This document shows positions 1-10,700 of a stretch of 64,000 nucleotides of DNA, in pieces. The stretch is from positions 25,879,426-25,943,425 of the forward strand of contig OZ022256.1 of the NCBI GenBank assembly GCA_963978905.1, in the 5' to 3' direction. The notes below the pieces were generated by a model that worked only from the letters and a program-made list of their open reading frames with translations, was not told the origin of the DNA and searched no databases. The position numbers and the translations under genes were made by a program. How positions within the stretch are numbered: position 1 is the stretch's first letter; the number at the start of each line of letters is the position of its first letter. This DNA is from Trichostrongylus colubriformis (lineage: Eukaryota; Nematoda; Chromadorea; Rhabditida; Trichostrongylidae).

Positions 1-265
1 AGTTATCTTGATTATATATGCCATATATTTTGAAGTCATCCGCGTAAGCCTGCACTTTGACATATTGAGATGTTTTCAGAATTCGTGGTAATTCCATTGT
101 ATAAATGAGAAAGAGTAAGGGTGACAGTACTCCTCCTTGTGGTACGCCACTAGTGCAGCGATACCGCTTGGAGAATTTTCCGTTCACTTTGATCGTCATA
201 TGTCTTTCCGATAAGTAAGAAGTGAACCAGTTCAACAGTTTCTCCCCAATAATATTTCCACAGCT
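1..265 (-). mobile_element. Non-LTR retrotransposon RT fragment
   Basis: The minus strand reads as the palm of a LINE-type reverse transcriptase. It contains TSGVPQGGVLSPLLFLIYT followed by the catalytic box AYADDFKIY, and upstream NWFTSYLSERHMTIKVNG. The same motif order occurs in the retrotransposon at 46.1-48.3 kb (GVPQGGVLSP, YADDVKIY), so the two are probably related families. The fragment runs off the window edge, and recognisable homology is lost near position 265. It is only a piece of an element, and its state beyond the edge is unknown. Confidence 0.8.
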
Positions 266-875
266 ATAGCCGCTTACAAATTACTGGAAGCTTTTCGTGC
301 AGATCCTTTCTTGTGATCTCACTTTCTGTCTCAAACTCTTTTCAGCCGACGTTTTACCGCGAGGAAGTCGGCCACTGACACCGACAGCTTTTATGGTCTT
401 CAGTGATCGCTGATCTGTTTGGACAATGGCGAACAGTTTCAAAACTAGCAGTGTTTCTCTGCTGAACGTATGCTTACTTCTTTGAGAGATTTTATACTGA
501 CATTTGAAGCATATTACTCATTGAACTGTATGATTTTGCTCATATACACAATTCAATGAACGCAAGTGTCCTCCTGATATTGATTACTCGGCTTAATTGT
601 ATTCTGACGTTGCTTTTGAATAATTGACAACTTTGATTTTTTTTTATGATGATTCACAAACAATAGTTGTGTGTATCTTCAATACCGATTTTTGTGATGT
701 CCACATCACTGTGATATATTGAACCCTGTGATCTTATGTTGGTTTGAAGAGTGCATGTGTGGTCGTACAGTACATTTTCTTTGAATGGAGAGTGTGCAAA
801 AGAAATCGCTGCGTAACTGGACAAGTTCAGTTGTAATCGCAACAACTTGAATACCTTTTGCTGTGAGAGTGTCTA

Positions 876-1560
876 CAGGGTGCGCCAAAATTACGTGCGC
901 GGGATTGCGGTGCTTGATCTATTATTTTTTGCAGCAATAAGGGGTGAAATGGCTATGGTTTCATATTTGGTTCCATCTATCACCATCCAAAGTCACAGTC
1001 AGCGTTCTTTTCTCACAAAATGGCTGGCCCTCATCCACTTCGATCAGCGATCATCATCAGTTAAGGTCGGCGCCAGCGAGACATTACCTTTTCGGATGAA
1101 AAGGTTTTCACGGTGGAGTCGAACTTCAACCAGCAAAATGTTCGTGTGCATTGCACATCCCTTGACGAGGCTAACGACAAAGGGAGAATGCAACAACATT
1201 CTGGTCACCCAAAGAAAATCATGATTTGGGCCGCCATTACGTATGGAGTCAAGTCACCACCCATTTTTATCGAAGAAGATGCCAGGATCAACACAGGGTT
1301 TATTTGGAAACCGTACTGAAGAACACCTTCATGCCGTGGACAAAGTGACCTTCAAGACCACCTCCCAAGCTTCGTCAGTGCCCAAGATTGGCCATCGAAT
1401 AGTCCCGATCTCAATTCGATGGACTATTCTTTATGGTTCTACTTGGAAAGCAAGGCCTGCTCCAAGCAGCACCACACGATTGAAGCCCTGAAGAAAGACT
1501 TCCTGAAAACTTGGGAGCCTTTCCGCTAGTGACCCAAGCGTTAGCTATCATGACAGGGGG
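876..1560 (+). mobile_element. mariner/Tc1-type transposon relic
   Basis: The left end at 876 begins CAGGGTGCGCCAAAATTACG after a TA, matching the terminal repeat of the element at 37194-38443. Inside, frames can be followed to transposase blocks: the first catalytic Asp in TFSDEKVFTVE (about 1088-1120), then SGHPKKIMIWAAIT, and the third Asp in NSPDLNSMDYSLW (about 1395-1435), followed by EALKKDFLKTW. The block with the second Asp (QQD in relatives) is missing, so the copy is internally deleted. It is also frame-broken. No clear right terminal repeat was found; the end given is where homology stops. Confidence 0.75.
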
Positions 1561-2692
1561 TGCTCTTCTTACAGTGATTCATTTGGGTGTCGCATTTCTC
1601 AAGTATGCTGAAGGAGATGAGACGTTAGTAGGTAGTAGTACTGCAACCGCTTCGAATTCGGTTTAACGCACCGCAGTACCGGTGTGGCGACGATTAGTCC
1701 AAATGCTTGGTTGCAGTGTAGAGAGGGTGTAGCTCGTCATTGTTCGATCGGCACGAGAGGTCAGCCTTGAGTGTCTTGGTCTCATGGCCCGAGCTGCGAA
1801 GGTCATCATGACCTCATCGGTGACCAATCGCGGAGTATGTACGCGGCGCAGAAATCTGTGGATTGCTGGGGAATTGGTATCAACAGTTGAAATGAATAAT
1901 CAGTGACTAGTCCTTTGTGTTTTCGGTACAATATCTCTCCCAGCGTTTCGTGTGGAACTAAGTGAATTGCTTCTTTTTTTTATTTCAATATTCACATTCT
2001 GTATTTTTCATTTTGCTCTTGAATGTCCTATGAGCTCGTCTTCGGCTCTATTGGTTCGCTCCTTGTGTTATACAACTGCACACTGCTAACGATATCTACT
2101 TAATGGTTCCTTGTCGCTACGTATCTAGCCGCTCAATCTCTTTCAACCATCAGTGTAAATGAATTTCAAAAGGGTGCCGTGAATGTTAACATAAATTCTG
2201 TGCTAGGAAGTGTTGCGAATCACAATGCGGAGTGAAGGCAAGTTAGAGTTTCTCTGGAGAACTGAAATTCATGTTTCATATGGCTTTCAAAAACAGTTAG
2301 AGGGGTGAAGTCGCAATGATGCGCGGCATGTCACAAGCGAAGCAATGCGCACTAAGACCCAACTTCCGCGACGCGCATAGCTCGCACACTGCATCGCACG
2401 CCGCTCGTCGTCTGCAAAATCCTGACTTAAAGGAACCGGAAGGGGGTCCGAAACAAGAGGAAGATGCAAAGAAATGAGCATTTTGTAACGGACACTCAAG
2501 GTTAGAAGCGATAATAGGCGAAGAAACCCGGACTCAAAAGCGCGACGCTGCGGCGTGTATTCGCATCCCATTCGCATCAGCGCATCTATTCCGAGTTGTC
2601 CGCTGTAGGAGACGGGCCGCGGGCCAACGTGTTGTAGCACCTGACTCCCAGCGCAGTGGAGTGTCCATTCCAAACTACATTGGCATTCATGT
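1561..2692. other. No gene seen; degraded repeats
   Basis: No convincing exon or complete element was found. Around 2330-2420 there is a weak match to the Mutator-like miniature family seen complete at 62751-62981 (GCGCATAGCTCGCAC core), so old repeat debris is present. The 137-codon minus-strand ORF at 2287-2700 covers this debris and has no recognisable motif. Confidence 0.4.
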
Positions 2693-2890
2693 AAGTACAT
2701 CTAGAAACAATATAAGAAAGGACAAAGTAGAAAGTAAAAGAAAAAACAATTTATAATAGAAACATCTTCTTTTGGCACCATGCCAAGGCCTCAAATTGGA
2801 GAGTTTGTGCAATGGCGGCCACTTAAACTCGTCCACACTACGTCTGTTCTACCGTAAGCCAAAATTACCCCCTTCTGGTGTCTTTAGGGG
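2693..2890 (+). repeat. Dispersed repeat R4, copy 1
   Basis: About 195 bp here are the near-perfect reverse complement of 13968-14166. Shared landmarks include GCAATGGCGGCCACTTAAAC and CACTACGTCTGTTCTA. No coding motif was recognised. The two copies face each other about 11 kb apart, and both lie outside GBA exons. Strand is arbitrary. Confidence 0.8.
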
Positions 2891-3044
2891 CACACACCCG
2901 ATGTGTAGGGAAGGTGACAGAGCTACAGCTCCCACCGTAACAAACTCTCCCCTTCACTTTTAATTTTTGATAACTGCTGTTTATCGCCGCAGCTCGCGAT
3001 GCGAAAGTTACTACAAGGATGCTGAGTTATGGGCAAAAGCTTCG

Positions 3045-3116
3045 GTGGCGGACGGGACTCGAACCCGCACTTCATCCTTTCCGGGGATATGTGCTAATCC
3101 ATTACACTACCGACAC
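3045..3116 (-). tRNA. tRNA-like module (probable pseudogene), left arm
   Basis: A 72-nt cloverleaf can be drawn. The acceptor stem pairs 6 of 7, the D stem is GTGT/GCAC, the anticodon stem has 5 pairs with one wobble, and the T arm is GCGGGTTCGAGTCCCGT, which gives a good Pol III B box. The anticodon would be GGA in the loop CCGGAAA. Position 33 is C rather than U, and there is no long variable arm as a real serine tRNA would have. It is therefore more likely a tRNA relic than a working gene. Confidence 0.4.
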
Positions 3117-3197
3117 CACCTTCAACACGTTATACGTGTGAGTGCTGATAAGCTATGGTAAATATACCATTCAGAAAGCTGAGTTAGGGTGAAGGTG

Positions 3198-3269
3198 GTG
3201 TCGGTAGTGTAATGGATTAGCACATATCCCCGGAAAGGATGAAGTGCGGGTTCGAGTCCCGTCCGCCAC
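3198..3269 (+). tRNA. tRNA-like module (probable pseudogene), right arm
   Basis: This is the mirror copy of the left-arm module with the same cloverleaf: D stem GTGT/GCAC, B box GGTTCGAGTCC, and anticodon loop CCGGAAA lacking U33. A- and B-box spacing looks compatible with Pol III transcription. The two copies are nearly identical, which suggests recent duplication, gene conversion, or the palindrome being the mobile unit. Confidence 0.4.
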
Positions 3270-3471
3270 CGAAGCTTTTGCCCATAACTCAGCATCCTTG
3301 TAGTATCTCCCCTTCACTGTTGGAACGACGATTCTAAGTGCCGAGAGGACCATCACGGCAAAAAAACTAAGCGTCGCAGCGTATTAGCGAGGTTCGTCAT
3401 GCTTCCCAAAGCGGTTACTGTGCCCGAAGTGTTCCTTTATAAAAGGAATACGGTAATCGCTCCAGGACCTA

Positions 3472-3636
3472 AGGTCGCGGCCCACTCACCGCAGGCAGGG
3501 CGTGGCTACATTCGCAGGCAGCGAGGGGAGTGGCACAGAGGAGCATGACGCAGGCAACGAGGCAGGGTAGCACACGCGGAGACGCAGATATATGCAGCCA
3601 CGCCGCCGCCGGCATCGAAAAGTACGACCGCGGCCT
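3472..3636. mobile_element. MITE family A, copy 1
   Basis: This is a 165-bp miniature inverted-repeat element. The right terminus read inward begins AGGCCGCGGTCGTACT and the left begins AGGTCGCGGCCCACT, with CGTGGCT in both arms. Related copies lie at 5954-6125, 32805-32980 and 60500-60631. No coding capacity. Confidence 0.65.
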
Positions 3637-3749
3637 AACGACCCACAGCGACCACAGCTCTCACGTCTGGCAACGCACATCACGCTGTAAATCGTTTCAC
3701 TACTGATGATAGATACCCCAAGTGGCGACAGAAGGGTGGGTAGAGCCTC

Positions 3750-3895
3750 TCGGACAAAATTCCGCGTCGCGGCATTCTCCGTGCGACGAGATTGGTGCGA
3801 GCTAGAGCTGCCATATGGTTGGGTTCCACGAGGAACACGGTCTCATATGCCTTATTTTAGGCATAATTGCTTCAGAACTTAACTAATGTGGCATC
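3750..3895. mobile_element. Mutator-like MITE relic
   Basis: A degraded copy of the family complete at 62751-62981 and 63701-63991. It keeps the internal blocks GATTGGTGCGAGCTA and ATAATTGCTTCAGAACTTAA, but the termini have decayed. Confidence 0.45.
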
Positions 3896-4179
3896 TCTAA
3901 CTTCGCACCTGTTTTCTGTACAGCGCGCACACTAGGGTGGTGGTGGGCAGAAGGCCACTGTAAACGTTGACAGCCATTGTATGTAATTCTGCTTCTACGT
4001 GGTAAATGTACAGGGACGCGAAGAATCTTCATAATCATGGTTTGAAAAAGTAGAGCAGGGTGAAGCGTGGCGCCGACCAAAATTTTCGAGAAACACGATA
4101 CCTCCAAAATCGACAATTATATCACTGATGTGATTGTCGATTAATAATGACCTTTTAAGAGATCGGTCAACCGGCCAAG

Positions 4180-4290
4180 AAATTTTTCAACGGTGCTTGG
4201 GTTCTCCTCAAGAGTGCGTGGGTGTCGAGGATTTGTCGTTGAAATTTCTGAAAAATACGGTCACCCTCCAGCCCAAAATACGACCCATGA
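4180..4290. repeat. Inverted partner of 4960-5060 (GTCGTATT repeat)
   Basis: The reverse complement of this stretch carries GGGTCGTATTTTGGGCTGG and a GAAAAATTTC stretch. This matches 4960-5060 (GGGAGTCGTATTTTGGAGTC, GAAAAATTTTC). The two fragments face each other across the last GBA exon. The GTCGTATT motif recurs at 8.9, 10.2, 37.0, 61.6 and 62.3 kb. Confidence 0.45.
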
Positions 4291-4578
4291 CGAGATATCC
4301 TTGACGGATTAGAGTCTGGTACAGATCACTCCAGATCACGCACAAGTTTTCTGGACCACGGGTTATTCCAACATGGAACACAGAGATGTTTCAATGTAAG
4401 TATGGACCAGCCAACAGTGAATGTTAGGTTTTCCCGCTTCCATTTGCACGACTGATGAAGTCACCATCACAACAAATCCACTTCACAAATTGAAATGCTG
4501 GCCCATATTTTCAATGGAGAAGCAATGAATTTTTGTAATATTGTTTTCATGACAAAATAAAGTCTATGCATGAACATC

Positions 4579-4584
4579 TTTATT
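4579..4584 (-). promoter_or_regulatory. Candidate poly(A) signal of the GBA gene
   Basis: AATAAA on the minus strand, 75 bp downstream of the GBA stop codon at 4659. Position and sequence are as expected for the cleavage signal of the last exon. Confidence 0.5.
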
Positions 4585-4658
4585 AGACCTACTATTTACA
4601 AAAACTGGAAATATTTACGTAGTTATTACGTACCATTGTACTGTGATGATAGAGGGTA

Positions 4659-4795
4659 TCACTGCTTGTCCCACAGCACGGTAACGACTGAGTGTGGTTC
4701 GACGATGAGGTGAAGATGATGACTAGTCGTGGCGTCGTTGACAGCGATACCTATGGATGAACTCACTGTGTTGACCAGAGCAACAATCCGGCGAC
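4659..4795 (-). CDS. gba: GBA last exon with stop
   Basis: 137 bp after acceptor GCATTCCAG. It completes a Gly codon and reads [40 protein letters not shown] and WDKQ before TGA. Ending on a beta-domain strand with [11 protein letters not shown] is typical for nematode GBA. Phase agrees with the exon at 7380. Confidence 0.85.
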
Positions 4796-7700
4796 CTGGA
4801 ATGCGTGAAGTGATTATCTGGTCGAGTGGTTTCGATTCGAATTGCCTGCGAGGGAAGCATGTCGTGCTGTGACAAATGGCGATATCAAATTCCAAACTGT
4901 CTATCATTGCTAGCCATGCGATGATCTTTCACAACCAGGCTGAAGGCTCAGTCGAGTACTCCCCACGGAAGGGAGTCGTATTTTGGAGTCACATTTTTTG
5001 AAAAATTTTCATCGAAGATTTTCAACGGCTTCTCCTCTTTTAGAGGAAAATTTCGAACTGATGTGGTGATCTCTCAACGGTGAAGTAGGGGAAAACGTAT
5101 TTTTTCAAGAAATTCCGACGCCAGGCTAAACAATGTTCACAACTTTCGTTCAGCGAGGGCGGTAGATAGTGTGACATATAGGGAGGTTTGGGCTCCACTC
5201 TCTCGAGTGCGCTTACACGCCTATATTGAAAGCGCGCAGTTACTTCTGTAATCTCTCTTTGTTCGCGTAGCATCCATCCTCCCTAGATTTGTTAAAACAT
5301 CTCTGAACCATCATTCGACGTTGAAGAGAGGTGGAATCACTTATTAGTCTTCCGTGCCTTTAAAAATCCCACTCAAAGACACTGGGGAACAATTTTGTAC
5401 CGTCTTTTATATCGGCAATGCACACGCAACGCCTTGCGAAGTCGTCGTGTAAATTTACTGGACATTTTCTGTGATGCACGCATTTTTCGTATGTCTTCGC
5501 TTATTCTCCCTTCCACTGTACCATTTGTTTTTACTCGTTGCACATCACCATGTTAATTAATGCGCCTCCTCTGACCACCGTCGGCAGGCAATTCGACCAC
5601 TGAATCGTGAAGTTCTAGGTGAAGCGCGCTAGGATGGCAGTAGCTTCCCAAACTCACTTTGAGTTTTGTTACACATTATCTCCTCTGGGTTCAAATGTTC
5701 GCTTACGGAAAATAGGTTTTCACTCCTTGCTCTCTTCCGGTGCCTTCAAAAATAACCATGGCTTCCATAACCCTAGTTTAGCGAATTGGCATTAGGTTCG
5801 TTTCAGAGAAAAAAAAACATTGTACAATGCTGAGTCGTAAAGGTCATCGCGTAGCCACTTTCACTTGCTAATTTGGTTGACAGATGGCCAGATACAGCGC
5901 TGATTAATCACTTTGCGTTCACAGACAGCGAAAACATGTTCCGCCTTCCTTAAGGCCGCGGTCATACTCACCGCCAGCAGGGCATGGCTGTGTTCAAAGG
6001 CAGCGAGGAAGAGTGGTACGGGGAGGTGCAAATATGACGCAGGCAACAAGGAAGGGTGGTATAGGCGGAGACGCAGAGATACACAGCCACGCCGTGCCGC
6101 TGGCACCGCAAAGTATGACCGCGGGAATTCTGATGTAATTTCCACTCATTCAAAAATCGCTGCGGCCCACGATTTGTTCGCACCCTTATAGAGACTTCTT
6201 CCAAAAGTGACCGGTGAGATCGAACAACGCATTTCTTAGTATTGCTCCTTGAACAGTCTCTCAGTATTGTACAAGAATGACAGTTGTAAGAGGTGCCACT
6301 GGCATGTGGACTCTTAGACCGTAAACGAACTCTCACGTCCTCCAACCTTACCTCGGTTGATGATAGGTGTAGCCTTAAAAAATGCGCAAAAATGCGGTTT
6401 CTGAGTATCTGTTCAAGCCCTTCATTACATAATGAATATCTACCTCCGGACACGCCAAGCTGTGTATAAAACTGAGCCAAAGCTGCTGAAGAAAATGCCG
6501 AGCAACCTTGAAGGCACAGCAGGCGATAATCAGATAACTGGCTCATTTTTTGGGGAGGTGGGGGATAGGTTCTTAGATAACTGCTCAGGCTGACTTTGTT
6601 GTGACTGCACGGTGTTGTTCCTGCTTAAATACAACCAGGCAAGGCCCACCCAACCAAATCACTCCTGGCCTCAGAAGAACGAAATTCCAGTGTGGAAGCT
6701 GCCTTCACCATCGAATCGGCTGTTTCATTGAATTAACTTCTCTTATCGCATGTTCCCTTCTTCACGTGAGCTCCATGCTGGAAATTTGTTCGCCTTAGAC
6801 CAAGTGCGATTTGGTTGGGTAGACGTGGCTTGGTTCTGCTCTGGCAAGTACAACACCGTGAGGGTGCACCGTGCAGCCGCAACGGAGGTGCAGCCTGAGC
6901 AGCTATCCAAGAACCTACTCGTCCCAAGAAAGTAAGCCACTAATCAGATTACTGCGTGGTATAACTTTAGATTGAGATTGTTACAAGGACGCCGACCTAT
7001 AGGTAAGTGCTTCGGTCTCGTATGGGACTCGAACCGCACTCCATGCTTTCGGATTGAATGCGTGTGCGAGAGTTCGAATCTCGTTCGGGACCAAAGCTTT
7101 CGTTCATAACTCAGCATCCTTATGACAACATCAGCATTGCAGACAACGATGAAAATTGACAGCTATCGAAGATCAAAAACATCAAAATAAATATCTACAC
7201 AAATTCAGCTTCTTTTGATTCATCGCGGAAGACGATCACTTGAGGTCCAAAATTCAAGATATAAACACAAAAGGACTGTTTCTTCTGGAACGGGGCAGTG
7301 CACATGAATCGATCATTTTGTCCATGATGTCTTAAGAAGCGCCGAAATAAAAAAACGCCGGCAGAAATAGGTGGCGCACCTTTGAGGGTGAAAGCAGTAG
7401 CGAGGACTCCTTTCGAACCTGTTACCGCTGTGTTCACACGTACAGCATCTCTCTTGAAGAATTTGCTAAAATATTAATCATTAGATGAAGGATGATAAGA
7501 GAACTATCACAATACACGTTGTAATTTAGAATTCATCTAGATTAATAAGAATTCGAATAAAATACAATGATGCAAGCCATTTACGGACCACAAAAGTTTT
7601 GGTTCCGGAAACTGTTAAAAAATGAAAAAAAGGAAGCATACGGGAATGCATGGGCAGTTTTCTGCATGGACATACATACATATAAGAAATAGCCAACCTG

Positions 7701-10700
7701 AAGTGTCCCATTGCGTAATACATTGGCTGCTTGTAGAATTCGTCCGACGTCGCGTTAACAATAATTGGCGAATCGACAAAATTAGCAACCCAATTCGGAC
7801 CACCCTGCTCGTTGAGACACATATTCCAATCCGTCCATCCGACAGCGAAATGGTTCAAGTCCTGCAATGAGAACTGTTTTTGGAACACCAGGTGATAGTC
7901 AGACACCACCACTTTACAGTATGCATATTGTCAACTCAAGTAGCGTGGCCCCGACGTCTCTTCTGTAAATGTCCAAGGTGGTCTGATCAGAACAAAATTA
8001 AATGCCGATTTCGGGACTACAATGAGTACCTTGTCATTTCTCCTTGAGGAAGTCAACTGAGGATCAGAGCCAGTAGTACATATTCCATTAGCTTTGATAA
8101 AGATGAGAAGGATCTGTCCGAGTGTCCCCTATTTTCTCTGAATTTCCTGCTCATCGTCGTGAAAGGGTAATAATCGGCATCGTTCTGTTTTCCAGCCATT
8201 TGGAGGAAATGAGTGGGTTTCGGTTTCGTCATTCATTCCGATCTAGTTGCAAGTACTGGTAGATGGACGTTTTCACCACGAAAGGCGACACTATTAGGAC
8301 TCCTCTCCCCACCCCCCCCCCCAAACTGTTACGACAACCACAAAAATCGCGAGCAAATTGGATAGCAACCAGAAGGGAGTTGCAGCTAAAAATGAGTAAT
8401 GGTATTACATTGTTAGGGGGACTTATAGAGAAATTTTCAAGCAAGAGATGTAAAAAATTAAATATTGATAGAACAACCTTGCATGTGTATATACGGGGGG
8501 TACAAAAAAGTAATTTGCTCATGGCCCACATCTGCCTATTATAGAAAACATAGGGAAACAAAAGAGATAAAATTATTGGGGCAAATATTCTCGAAATGTT
8601 CCTCTGGAAACCTCAGTACATTCACCTTCATAAAAATATGGAGCTTTAGACGGCGGAGTCGGGCTTCAGAGCACCTACGCTATCAAGGTCCGTCTAAAGC
8701 AGCGGAGCGGGTTCCGTGGTAGGTCTTTCGTGGGAAGCTTCCTAAGGATTGGCCCTTCGGTACATGGAAGTCACACAACCCTTGCTGTTCAGACAACGCT
8801 GTTATGATCCAAAGTATCATTTTTCATGCCTCAAACCTGCCCCCGGAGGGGTTTCAAAGGTAATGGCACGTTCTGGCTCTTGGAAACAAAGGGCGTTGGG
8901 GGCAGGGTCAAGCCTCCGTTGAGGAATCCTCAACAGGGGGGGTCGTATTTGGTCCGCTAGGAGGGGGGGGTCGTAGTTGTTGAGGTAGGCAGTGATCAGC
9001 AGAATTTCTCAGGCTTAGGGTCTAAAGTGTAAGGGAAGAAGTGATTAAATTGACTGAATGGGTTCGAACCCAAAACTAGTTTAACTTAATAACCATGGAA
9101 ACCTCATGCATGGCACAATCCACAGCGAAACCGGCCAGTACCAATAACTCTTTCGTTGATCCGCTTACATCGAAACCACGTACAGAGACACCTCCGGAAT
9201 TCACCGATAAGCCGTGGAAAGCGATACCTATCAGCGGGTACCACCGTGGATGGACACTCCAGAAACAATGGGATGAAAGCGGAAAATTAGCTGATATGGA
9301 CTTCTTCCATATCTCACTACGATCGCAAGTACGTAATCTAGTGTTGGCGGCCACTATGCGGACCGGAAAAACGTTTGTATTCATTGAGAATGTGGATGAA
9401 ATCCTGATGCATGGCGCATCCCACAGAGAAGCTGACCGACGCTTCTCGCCTTTCCACTAGGCCTCCGAGAGCGAAGGATGCATACTGGAAAAATTTCAGT
9501 AACAACGAATCGATTTTTGGGAAGATTCGTGGAAAGATCTCGCAAGTTCGACAAAAAAGCTTTCCTTAACTGGCTTTTTTGAAATTTTCTTGCTTCGTTT
9601 TGAAGATATGACATTGCTCAGGTAGTCATTCGAAAGCGACAACCTAGCAGACCCTGCTTCACCAGAACGAACTCATGCGGTTAAGTTTGAAGGAAGTTAT
9701 GGCCATTTCCGTGGAACACTTCGAAATTTTCCTCAACTAATCCTCAACTGGAATTCCATATCGAGAACTAAGCAAGCGGCCAATAGATAGGTCTAAAGGA
9801 GTTATTAAGAAAACAGTTTACAGCTGTTTGAAAGATGGGCTCTAGGTAAAGTTTGAAGTGTTTTAATAATGTCGGAATTTAGTATGGGGAAGATACCCCG
9901 CTCCTTCGATCGCCGCGTCGCAGCCGTCGCCTGACATGAGATACTGAACTTCTGTAATGTGTAGGGTATTCTGGATTATTATTCGTAATTGTTCGATTAC
10001 GAGATAGAAGCGTGATCCGATCTGTAATCTAGGATTCATAGTTTATATATTGGTGTATATTATTGGGAATTCCACCTGTACCACATATTTTTCGGGTTTT
10101 TGCGTCCATTTAGTTGTATATTGGTGATTAGTATTCAAAAAATCAAAAAAAGCTAATTTGATGGGTTCTGTGCAAAAAGAGGGGGGGTCGTATTGGGGCC
10201 CCCTTTTTGGTGGGGGGTCGTATTTTTTGAAAATTTTCCTCAACTGGACGCTTGACCCTGGTTGGGGGCCGTTCCTGCTCGTGCAAAAGGCTGTAACGGA
10301 GAACAGTGATAGAGTGAGGTCTCTCTTTACTTTGGGGATGGAAATACCTGGTCGGAATTGGCTGAAGTTCGAGTAGTGTGAGGTTGAAAGTGTAGAACAA
10401 AAATTACTTTTTCTGGGACCCTCTGTACATATGTATGGGTTCTGCTACTATGTTGTACCCGAACGAGAAAATAGTTATGGTATGCAATGAAACAAAGTAA
10501 TCACCTCTATAATATTGACAGCGTATTCCTCTGCACGATACCAGTCTCCTAAAATTGGACCATGGCCGAAGAATACACCAGCGCATGCCTAAAGGAAAAG
10601 GTTGTAAAAAGTACAGCAGGACTGACGAACTCTATTAATTAACAAATTTATTTATTTATTTATTTACTTATTTATTTATGTATTTAATGAGCATGCATGG

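Larger units (their letters stand above)
3009..3305. mobile_element. Palindromic element with two tRNA-like modules
   Basis: The arms 3009-3133 and about 3191-3305 are near-perfect inverted repeats around a spacer of about 57 bp. Each arm holds a tRNA-like sequence followed by the tail GAAGCTTTTGCCCATAACTC. The same tail flanks related palindromes at 6980-7122 and 63305-63432, and the upstream 2966-3008 stretch (TTATCGCCGCAG) is shared with 63280-63304. This marks a dispersed family. It could be a tRNA-derived SINE dimer or a miniature transposon that captured a tRNA gene; target duplications are not clear. Confidence 0.7.

Noticed and set aside
3045..3269. Two functional serine tRNA genes
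   Set aside because: The anticodon would be GGA, but U33 is replaced by C, one acceptor pair is mismatched and no long variable arm is present.
5913..6546. Long overlapping ORFs on both strands
   Set aside because: They follow the GC-rich arms of a MITE family A copy and are not conserved in the other copies.
7195..7330. Minus-strand stretch [21 protein letters not shown] as the last GBA exon
   Set aside because: It resembles a C-terminal strand, but its acceptor gives the wrong phase. The exon at 4659-4795 fits both phase and family sequence.
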